This document shows positions 33,446 to 42,622 of a stretch of 64,000 nt of DNA, one piece after another. The position numbers and the translations under genes are program-made. Source of the DNA: Trametes villosa (taxonomy: Eukaryota; Basidiomycota; Agaricomycetes; Polyporales; Polyporaceae); NCBI GenBank assembly GCA_002964805.2, contig PUDQ02000009.1:124001-188000 (forward strand), given 5' to 3'. The notes under the pieces were generated by a model, which saw nothing but the letters and a program-made list of their open reading frames with translations, ran no database searches and had not been told where the DNA came from. Positions within the stretch are counted from its first letter, which is position 1. The number at the start of each line of letters is the position of its first letter.

Positions 33446-36400
33446 ATGGAAAAATGCACGGCCTCCGGATGCAAGTTCAAGGGAGCCGGAAAACGCGGGC
33501 TCGCTATCCATGAAGCTAGCTGCAAGTTTCTCCTCCCGGACATAGCCAAAACTCTACAGAAGCGGGTACTCGAGGACGCCGAGGAAGAACGAGCGCGTAA
33601 GGTTGCCCGGCTACAGGTTACAGAGGAAGAGCCAGACGATGTGAGCTCTCTGACCCAATTACATGATATATTCTAACGCATATAGCCAGGTCCTCCCGCT
33701 GCCCGCTCCCCTAAGCACCCCGCCGCCGGCTCCTCGTACGCGCTCGGGCAGGCCCGTCCGCGTCCCAAAACGGCTTGTCGACTACATTCCTTCGACTAAG
33801 GACGACATGCCCACTCATCTTGCGGAGGCCTTCCCCGACCCGCCGACACAACCTCCGTCTCGATACGTCTCCCCCACGGTCGAGGACGCGCCCGACGAGG
33901 ACTCCGGCGAGGTCTTTCAGACCGAGCCCAACTCGTTCGGTGTTTACCGGGAGTACACCGTTGCGCCACAGCGGGATCCTGAGGCGAACGTCTCTCTGGG
34001 CTCTCTATGCGATGCGCCGACACTCGAGAAGGCCGATCATCTTGCCGACAACCCAGAACTACGGTACTCAAGCATATACTGGCTCACGCGGAACACCGAG
34101 ACCGGTGAAGCCGCAAACACAGCGATCGGGCCCTTCGACAACAAGACTCAGTTCCGCATCACTGACTGGCAGCACAACGCGTCGATTACAAAGTCTATGG
34201 AGGATTTTGACGACCTAATCGACGTCATTAGGTCCGAGGGATTCTCGCCCGAGGAGTTGGCCGGCTTCAGCGCTCACGTCGCCGCGAAGAAGCTCGACGA
34301 ATATAGGCCGCCGAAGGGCATCTTCTCGGCAGAGGATGGCTGGATGGAGAGCTCGGTTGATATACCCCTGCCGAAGGCCAGAAAGAGGTACAGCTCCGAG
34401 GAAGCGGCGCCTACGTTCACAGTTGGCAGCATCCATCACCGGAGCCTCACCGCCGTCGTTCGGGGAGCCGCACAGGACTCCCGCTTTGCCGAGCAAATGA
34501 ACTGGTTCCCTAACATGATGTTCTGGAACCCGCCGCCCTCATCTCGCACTCGCGCCTCCCCAGACTCCCGGCCATCCTCCCCGAGCAACACAGAGCGCAT
34601 TCGTATCATCACAGACTCCTACAACTCGAACCGAATGCTCCGGGAGTTCGCAAGGCTTCGCGCGCAGCCACGCCGCCCTGGAGACGGACCAGACGTGGAG
34701 TACGTTATCGCCAACATCCTCCTATGGTCGGACGCCACCCATCTCACGAGCTTCGGATCGGCCTCCCTCTGGCCGATCTACCTCTACTTCGGAAACCTAT
34801 CAAAGTACGTCCGGGGGATGCCCACCGAATTCGCCGCCCATCACTTGGCGTACATTCCCTCAGTATGTCATTTTGCTTATGCGCCCGTGCCTGTTTGCTG
34901 ATGGTCTTCCCGCAGCTCCCCGACGAACTCAAAGACCGGTACCGGGATGTACACGGCTCCTCGCCATCGGCGGACGTCCTGACCTTTTGCAAGCGCGAGC
35001 TGATGCAACGCATCTGGCTGCTCCTGCTGGACGACGAGTTTATGGATGCGTACGAGAATGGCATCCTGGTAACATGCGGCGACGGTGTGACTCGGCGGAT
35101 TTTCCCCCGGATTTCAACATATTCGGCGGACTACCCCGAAAAGTTGGTTCCTCGATGATGTATCTCATCAGTTTCTGATCGTTGCTGACTACCTGCTTCC
35201 GCACTCCCAGGATCCTCCTCGCTGGCCTGAAGCCACTCTCCAGTCACCCTTGCCCCCGCTGCCTCATCCACCACGACGACATCTGCGAGACCGGCACGCC
35301 TGAAGATGCAGTACGACGGTCGGAAAAGCGCGTCGACACGCCCAGGGTACAGCGCGACATATTACGAGCTCGCAAGCTGATATTCGAGAAGGGCGCTGCC
35401 CTCGGAAGCAAGAAGGTCCAGAGGTACCTGGAGTCGCGCTCGCTCAATCCAATACAGGTGTGTTAAATCGCTCGTAACACGTCTAGTAAGCTGACGGTGT
35501 GCTACAGGCCGCCTTTTCGACACGCTTCTCGCGTTTTGGGGAGAATTTTTATGAGCTCTTCGTCCCCGACCTCATGCACGAGTTTGAGCTCGGCGTGTGG
35601 AAGGGGACGTTCATACACCTCGTCCGTCTCCTCGCTGCGCAGGGCGAGGACGTTGTGCAGGAGTTCAACCGGCGGTGCGTTATATTCCTGCGGCCACACT
35701 CCGCCCAGCTGACTGATGTGCGCCTCCAGCATGCGTCTCATGCCCTCATTCGGACGCGACAAGGTCCGCAAGTTCTGGAGCGACGTCACAGCGCGTAAGC
35801 AACTGGCGGCGCGCGACTATGAAGATTTCCTGATTGTAAGTCTTAACCGTTTGCCGCCGTCTCATCCGCAACAAACTCTAACCCGTCGAGTAGTGCATCA
35901 TACCGGCTTTCGAGGGCCTCCTTCCTCTGGGCGACAACGAGACGGTCCTCGACCTCTTGTTCGAGCTAGCCAACTGGCACGCCCTGGCGAAGCTTCGCCT
36001 CCACACAGAGGTGACGATCGACATCTTCCGCGCGGCAACCTCGCACATGACGGAGGCTGTGCGCACCTTCGCGGATACCACCTGCACTCGCTACGAGACG
36101 CGAGAGCTCGAGAAGGAGGCCGAGGCCCGTGTCCGCCGCGAAGAGAAGAACGTCGGCGGCCCCGCGCCAAACCGTGACCGTAAAGTGGTCCGTTACAACG
36201 TACCTTACACCGTCAAGTTTCACTTCACCGCCGACTACCCCGACGCGATCCTGGAGACCGGCACGACTGACAACGGCAACACGCAAGTCGTAAGTCCAGT
36301 CCGGTGTTCGTAAACAGGCACATCACTGACACATGCACAGGGCGAGCTCGAGCACCGCCATGTCAAGCGCTTGTATGCGCGAACAAACAAGATTCGCTTC

Positions 36401-38128
36401 GCATGTCAGATCACGAAGCTCCACCGCCGCGCGGCCATGCTACGCGCGATGCGGGAGCTTGACGACTACACGCCCCGGCGCATCCGTCTGCGCAAGGCTA
36501 AGAAGGCACGCGCCGCCGCTGCATCACGCGGTGCTGAAGCGGCTGCCGAGGCCGGTGGACACGACACCGACAACCGCCCCGATGCTTCGCTCGCCCCGAC
36601 ACACCCTCTCGACCATTATGCCATCTCGGACAGTCGCCGCCTTCCCATCCGCCTCCACAACTGGCTGAGGCAGCACGACTCGGATCCAGCCGCTGAGGTG
36701 AGCGCCATCCACATGTATCGATGAAACTTACTAACTGGGTACTAGGACTTTATCCCCGGGCTTCACGAGCACTTGCTCAGTCGATTTGTGGACCCGACGG
36801 AGCCGGACGGCCAGTACAGCGCGCGGCAGCTGGATGGCATTGAGATCGAGAACGACCGCCTCTACCGACACAAGGTCTTGCGGGTCAACTACACGACCTA
36901 CGACATGCGCCGCGACCAGGATACGGTCAATCCTCGGACCCACGCGGACGTCATGATGCTGGCCCCCGACACAGACCCCCATCAATTTCTCTACGCGCAC
37001 GTCATCGACATCTTCCACGCGCGTGTGCGCTATACCGGGCCTGGCGCAACACGAGCAACGCGCAAGTTCCAGCGTGTAGATTTCCTCTGGGTTCGATGGT
37101 TCGAACTCGACGAGGACCACCGCGACGGGTTTCAAGAGCGCCGTCTCCCGCGGCTGCGTTTCACAGACGGCACGGACGCCGACTACCCCGCGTTCGGCTT
37201 CGTCGACCCCAACGACGTTCTCCGCGCGGCCTACATACTTCCGGCCTTCGACCACGGGACGACCAACAAGCTCTTGCCGCCCTCGAAACTGGCAAGGCGG
37301 GCGTCCGACAACGACGAGGACTACACATTGTATTATGTGGGCATGTAAGTAGGTTCAACCACGGTACAAGCCTATACTAACCCATCGATTACCAGCTTCG
37401 CTGACCGCGATATGTACATGCGGTACCTAGGCGGGGGTGTTGGCCACCGCGAGAACGGCGTCGACCTCGAAACCTCGAAAGAGCACGCTGTGCGCTGGAA
37501 ACAGGCGGGCGGGTACTATCCCAGGGAGCCCGAGTCCTCGCCTTCACAGTCCAGTGACTCCGACGACTCGGACTCGGACTCCAGTCCGCCTCCGCGCGCA
37601 AACTCGGCGCACAGCACCCTTCAGCCCAGCCCTCCGCGAGTTCGCCCGACAAGTCCGCGCTCCCGGGTCTCTTCATTGGCACCGCGCGACACAGACAACG
37701 AGAATCGACGATCGGCACCTTCGCGCTCCCGGGGGGCGGTCGCTCCGCAGACCCGGAACCGTACCAAGCGCGCCGCCGAGGACGAGAGCTCCGGATTGGC
37801 CGCGCTCGACGAGCTCGAGCCAACGGAAGACGAGCTCGACGAGGAAGAGCTCGACGAGGAAGAGCTCGACGAGGACGACTACGCCGAGGGCGCCGACTAC
37901 GCCGAAGACGACGAGTATGCCGCAGATGACGACGGGGCGGACGGCGAGTTGGACGTCGGAGAGGAGGACGAGTGGGGGGAGGAACTGGACGATGCACTCG
38001 CCTCGGGCGAGGAGGTCACTGACGGCATCGAGCACGCCGCGAGCGTGGCTGAGGGGGAGGAGTGGGAGCTGGATCCCGACGAGTTCTACGATCCCGTGTT
38101 CGCAGCACAGGGCTTCGCCCGTTTGTGA
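33446..38128 (+). CDS. Plavaka/KDZ-like DDE transposase, intact
   Basis: Ten exons join in frame to exactly 1400 codons: 33446-33640, 33690-34862, 34916-35142, 35211-35457, 35508-35674, 35730-35835, 35894-36289, 36341-36697, 36746-37344 and 37396-38128. The N-terminus has a Cys/His knuckle (MEKCTASGCKFKGAGKRGLA, then IHEASC), as in other fungal KDZ-type transposases. The catalytic core shows SDATHLTSFGSASLWPIYLY, LAYIPSLPDEL, TCGDGVTRRIF, CPRCLIHHDD and VPDLMHEFELGVWKGTFIHL, matching the Plavaka consensus blocks that carry the acidic catalytic residues. A large C-terminal extension has a basic patch (RIRLRKAKKARAAAA) and an acidic repeat tail (DEEELDEEELDEDD). No disabling mutation was found, so the element may be young or the gene still in use. 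The family call rests on pattern recall of Plavaka proteins and needs a profile search. Confidence 0.86.
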
Positions 38129-38469
38129 ATAAACATGTTCGAGCGGTGCCTTCGGGGCGTGCAGCGCTAGGTCGGGCAGAGGGAGCTCGGGGCGCACGCT
38201 GCTCGCCTGGGATACACATGTATATTGCATCGCTATAGAGTACACTACTGACTTCATGCAGTACCCTACAGGCATGACTATCCCGCGTTGAAGAACTGCA
38301 GCCTCCGCCTCCGGCGATGAACACTTACAATGCTTTCGCGCGGCCTGCAGGACCGCCACTGAGGAACTGCAAGGGGCTCTCGCGAGTTGCAAGACGGCCG
38401 TAGCGGGCGACGAGCGCCTGCAATCCGCTGCCACCTCCATCTCGCACTGGAGTAGGCTCCATCAAAATT

Positions 38470-38485
38470 CCCTTTTTGCTGATGT
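38470..38485 (-). repeat. Right terminal inverted repeat of the transposon
   Basis: Plus-strand CCCTTTTTGCTGATGT, the inverse of the left end. Inside it, between about 38290 and 38440, lie spaced TGCAG/TGCAA words (38297, 38346, 38366, 38388, 38419) in the orientation opposite to those at the left end. Confidence 0.65.
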
Positions 38486-39129
38486 AGTGGGTTTCTGAGC
38501 GCACTAGTATTGGACCTGAGAGGCAAAGAGACCAAGCTGCAGTCCCATGTAGGGGTAGAGCGTCGGGACTCGGGATTGTAACGAAGAAGCGAGATGGTGG
38601 TGTGAGGAGAGAAGGGGTATGCCCCTTGACGAGCAGGGCGGAGGGTATTTATAGGGAAGTCGTTCTCCAGCGAGTGCTGGGAAGCGTAGAGTATGACAGG
38701 TTTCTCAATTGCAAGCGAGCTGGCGCGATATGCGGCCAAGTGAAGGACTTGGTTGTCTGAAATGACGTCATACGTCAGAACAAGCCCCTCGATTCTCTGC
38801 CGTCGAAGGGTCTTCGATCGAGCAGCCTTCGGGGTCTCGTATCGGGCACGCACGCTCATATGTGCCCCGCGGCGAATGAACATGGCCTGCATACCCTTGC
38901 ACCAACGATTATCGATTAATGTTCGCCGCGGCCGATTGAGGGGTTCGCGCAACGTTGAAGTGGGAGTCACGCAGGAAGCATGGTAAGCTTTCGCCCGAGT
39001 GTTCAATGAATTATAAGTTACGCAGACGCAGTGTCTTATAACCTGGGCTATCCGAGCGTCGTGAGCGGCCTATGCATTACAACGAGCTAGAGAGGTAAGG
39101 TATCGTAGGATGAACGCCTACAGGCTACG

Positions 39130-39265
39130 TAGCATGCGGTTTGAGACTGCAAAGGACTGTAACGGCTTTCAGTACGTCCGCCGCAGACGACGAGCGTCTG
39201 TATCGCGCTGTCTCCTTCATATCGCGCTGTAGCGCGCTAGCTCCGATTTCCCCTTTTGCTGATGT
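39130..39265 (-). repeat. Second copy of the transposon right end (solo end or MITE)
   Basis: Bases 39250-39265 read CCCCTTTTGCTGATGT, the same terminal word as at 38470-38485. The 120 bases before it parallel the transposon's right subterminal DNA: CGACGAGCGTCTGTATCGCGCTG here against CGACGAGCGCCTGCAATCCGCTG there, and a shared block around CTCCTTCATATCGC. No coding part is attached. It ends 111 bases before the ATG of the kinase gene, so it forms part of that promoter. Confidence 0.6.
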
Positions 39266-39376
39266 GCTTACGCCCATCATCTCGCTCTCGAACCTTGGAT
39301 GCGACCTCTCACAGCCTCGCGCGCTGTCTGTTTCTCCCACCTGAGTTCGTAAGGCGTGCCTGACTTGCAGTCAGCG

Positions 39377-40999
39377 ATGTTGCACACCATTGGTTGCCGA
39401 CGGCAAATCCATGCTGGGGTTGCCCCACGCCTCTCGACACGCATTATACCGGGCCGGTATAGCTCAGCTTCTGGAAGGCGGGTGTCTCGTCTATACTCCT
39501 CGCAGTCCTCGGAGAACTGGGATGCGGAGGAGCCTTTAGGTGGCTATGGTACTACGGCTACATCCAGTGGTTATCTACCTGTGGGGATCGGGGACACTTT
39601 AGGGTCCCATTACAGGACGGTGAGAAAACTAGGGTGGGGCGTGTACTCTACCGTGTGGATTGCCGAAGATACTCAGTAGGTTATTGTATAACGTATGATG
39701 GGCTATGTCGTACACTGACCCTATTCACGCTACTAACTTGAAGGTCGAAGTCCGACAAACAGATAACGTATTCTGCTCTCAAAATCCTCAGCAGTACGTT
39801 CCACCAGGGGCCCTTAGGAACTCAACGTCTAACATCGTTGTAGGGATGGCAACGGACGCCCAAGACAAACTCCAAGAGCTCCAGTACATGCAACGAATGC
39901 GAGAGCAGTCTCCTGGTCACCCCGGCTACTCGTATGTCATCCAACTACGAGATCACTTCTACAAGCAAGGGCCGCATGGACGGCATCTCTGTCTCGTTAT
40001 GGAGCCGCTGCTCCAGGACCTCCGCTCCCTTACGCAACGCTTCCGGGATCGGCTGGCACCCCCATATTTTGTTCGACGCGTCGCCCGTCAAATAGTCTTG
40101 GGTCTCCAATACCTCCATGACGAGTGCAACATCGTACACACGGACCTCAAACTGGGGAATATCATGATGGTGCCGCCCGGGGACCCCGCCGCGTTCCTTG
40201 CGATGACCCTACCGAAGCTCCAGGAAACCGAGACTTGCATCGTGATCGGGCCCGACGGGACTCCCATCCCTCGCGTGCACAGTCGGCCGCTACCATACCC
40301 TCTCCCAGACCATTACGACATGTACTCCTTCGACGCATGGGGTGGCGTACAGGTCAAGATTGGTGACGTCGGCGTCGGTATGTTCTCACCTCGATTCTCC
40401 CCAGTTCGGCGCATCTCAGCGTTCCTTCCATCTCCAGCTTGTTGGGCAGACAGGGCCGCAGAGCACTCCGCCGACCTGATACAAGCCCCATCAGTACGCG
40501 CGCCGGAGGTGGCGGTTGGAGCGGGATGGGGCCAACCCGCCGACGTTTGGAGTCTTGGCTGCATGGTACGTGGGGTAGATTCGGATCCATTGCACGCCTG
40601 GTTGACGCAGGCTTCTCAGCTGTACGAGCTCTACATGGGAGAGCCGCTTTTCCGGACCCACGTTGACGACGATTCGGTGCCAACTCTACACATCCTCGCG
40701 GTCGGCGAGTATCCACGCGACCTGATCGCGCGGGGCAGGCGCCGGGACGCGTTCTTCAACGCCGACAGTGAGTACACGCATGCCTATGCACGCTGTTGCC
40801 ATACTGACATTCTTCGCGTGCTTTAGACTCTCTCAAGCGCTCTCCGGGGCGAACGATTCCGTACGACAGCGCCATCCGCGAGCGAGATGCGCCCGACGCC
40901 GCGCTTTTCGCAGACTTTCTCCGGCACATCCTGGTGCTCGAGCCCGACGCGCGCGCGAGCTGCCGGGACCTGTTGACGCACCCGTGGCTCAACCCGTGA
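39377..40999 (+). CDS. SRPK-like serine/threonine protein kinase
   Basis: From the ATG at 39377 the gene has an N-terminal Arg/Ser-rich leader that could be a mitochondrial presequence. The kinase domain follows: YRTVRKLGWGVYSTVWIAED (glycine loop), ALKIL with the ATP-binding Lys, HTDLKLGNIMM (the HTD form of the catalytic loop typical of SRPKs), IGDVGV joined to ACWAD, VRAPEVAVGAGWGQPADVWS with LGCM, and the end LLTHPWLNP. The long insert between the catalytic loop and DVG is the SRPK spacer, short here. DVG replaces the usual DLG/DFG but keeps the metal-binding Asp. Introns fall at about 39679-39743, 39793-39844 (donor GTACGT, branch CTAAC), 40380-40438, 40565-40618 and 40770-40826. These kinases phosphorylate SR-type splicing factors in other fungi; many Agaricomycete paralogues have no known substrate. 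Confidence 0.85.
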
Positions 41000-41699
41000 C
41001 GTTCTTCTACGCCCTTCATGATACCCCGGACGCCTTCCTCGCTACCACGCCACTCGCTGCTGAGCCCGCGTCTCGGCATACTCGGACTACGGGACACACG
41101 CGCTTCATTTAGTCAAACGCACGATGACGTTCTACTGTTCTCACACGATATCCGCGGATCTCCCCGTGTATAGCTATCACCACCTCTGTCAGCCTTACCA
41201 TTACTATATCTATACTCGTATTACGAGCCGTTGGAGACCATGGTCAAACAGGCTTTGAGGTGCAGGGTTGCTCACACTCGTTCGCTCCGCTGACGTCAGG
41301 CCCATGCTGAAAGCACTGGCAGGCGGCTCCTCTGCCCGACATGTGAAGGCGCCTCCGCTCGCTCGTTCCTCCACATGTTCAGAGAAGTCGGCGTCACATG
41401 TAGACTCGGATCCGCAAATCCCAGGTCCTATTCAAATCTACGCGATGACCGCACTACCTTCACCCCGGCGGATCAAACCCGCCCACACCCACACCGGCGG
41501 CAGTAGTCATTCAACAGTTTCCATTCGTCATTTCGTGCAAATCATGCCAGAATACACTGCTGCTGCGATCATACACACGGTCCCTACGGCTGCGTGCGGC
41601 ATGCCTAGCGACCGCCTTTGCTTCGCGTCGTCCAAGAAACACAACAAGCCCACAGTCCAAAAGCCGAAGCCAGGAGGTCCGAATCCGAGGACAACCCGC
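41000..41699. other. Intergenic region between convergent kinase and peptidase genes
   Basis: It holds the 3' flanks of the two genes. Overlapping plus-strand frames here and across the peptidase gene are antisense shadows. Nothing else was recognised. Confidence 0.4.
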
Positions 41700-42622
41700 T
41701 CACGGGCCGGTGTAGCGCACGGTGACGGTGCTGCCGCTGACGGACGCGTCGGTGAGCACGCGCCCGTTCTGCTCCATGTTGATGATCGTCGCGCCCGAGG
41801 GGCCCGCGCCGTTCGCGGTCGCGCCGGTGAAGGTGACGGTGCCCCAGTTCGCGAGCGGCACGAGCCCGGAGTTCTCCTCGAAGTCCTCCACGATCCACTC
41901 CGCGTTCTCCTGGCAGAGCGAGGGCTGGCCCGAGAACGAGTGCGAGACCGTCTGGCCCTTCGAGTGGTTCACGATCGTCGCGGACCCGCCCGTGAGCGAC
42001 GTCGCGGTGACGGAGACGGTGATCGAGTCGCCCGGGCTGAAGGAGATGCCGGAGAAGTCGTGCGCGAAGTCGGGGAACCACTCGTACCAGGCTGTGAGAT
42101 GCGAGCTCAGTATGGGGGGCATGTGGGGCAGGAGAAAGAGCGAGGCGTACCGTCGAAGGAGACGCGGCTGCCGGAGATCGTGAAGTCGATACCGGTCTGG
42201 AGGATGGCGTTGCCGCAGGTGTCGCCGTCGATACCGACCCAGGCGGACGCGGAGTGCGTGCCCGAGCCGCCAGAGGGCTCTTTGGGGGTCGGGACGGTGA
42301 ACGTGCCCGTCACGGTCTTGAAGGTGTTCTATGGAGAGGGTAAATGTCAGTTGGAGCGAACACCACACTGTGAGCATGCTCCTCGACTTACGGCACCAGC
42401 GATGAGGACGGCGCCGGACCAGTTGGAGCTGAACTCGGCGTGGGTCGCGTTGGAGGACTTGTCGACCTCAGACACCACGGTGGTGCTGGGGATCTTGGGG
42501 TGCGACAAGTGCGAGCCCAGGGCGCGGCGGGCGACGCGCTCGTTAAGGCGCTCGCGCGACGAGGGGAGGGCAAACGCCGAGGCGGCGAGCAGCACCTGGA
42601 GGAAGAGGCCAGAGGTGTACAT
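41700..42622 (-). CDS. Secreted G1 family (eqolisin) glutamic peptidase
   Basis: Three exons from the ATG at 42622: a signal peptide (MYTSGLFLQVLLAASAFALP) and a propeptide with paired basic residues, then the mature domain opening at AEFSSNWSGAVLIAGA joined to NTFKTVTGTFTVP. The catalytic Gln lies in WVGIDGDTCGNAILQTGIDF and the catalytic Glu in CQENAEWIVEDFEENSG; both G1 signature residues are therefore present. AWYEWFPDF, SITVSVTATS and the C-terminal STVTVRYTGP are further family blocks. At about 265 residues it has the normal length. Enzymes of this family (scytalidoglutamic peptidase, aspergilloglutamic peptidase) are acid-active, pepstatin-insensitive secreted proteases used in extracellular protein digestion. 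Both introns keep frame and have GTAAGT or GTACGC donors. Confidence 0.93.

Larger units (their letters stand above)
30465..38485. mobile_element. Plavaka/KDZ-like DNA transposon carrying transposase and DUF6698 genes
   Basis: The outer borders are a 16-base inverted pair: ACATCAGCAAATAGGG at 30465-30480 and, on the opposite strand at 38470-38485, ACATCAGCAAAAAGGG (15 of 16 identical). Both ends are followed inward by several TGCAG/TGCAA words in opposite orientation. Between them lie exactly two genes, divergently transcribed: a DUF6698 gene (minus) and a complete Plavaka-type transposase gene (plus). DUF6698 is a basidiomycete domain of unknown function; its presence inside the inverted ends points to an accessory role in the element. 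I found no matching 8-bp target duplication at the borders: the left flank is CTGATTGT and the right flank is AGTGGGTT. Either the border is slightly off, the flanks have mutated, or the two ends come from different copies; a second right end at 39.26 kb keeps this open. Confidence 0.75.

Noticed and set aside
30449..38493. Target-site duplication flanking the transposon
   Set aside because: The 8-mers at the two borders (CTGATTGT and AGTGGGTT) do not match, nor does the flank of the second right end (GCTTACGC), so none is claimed.
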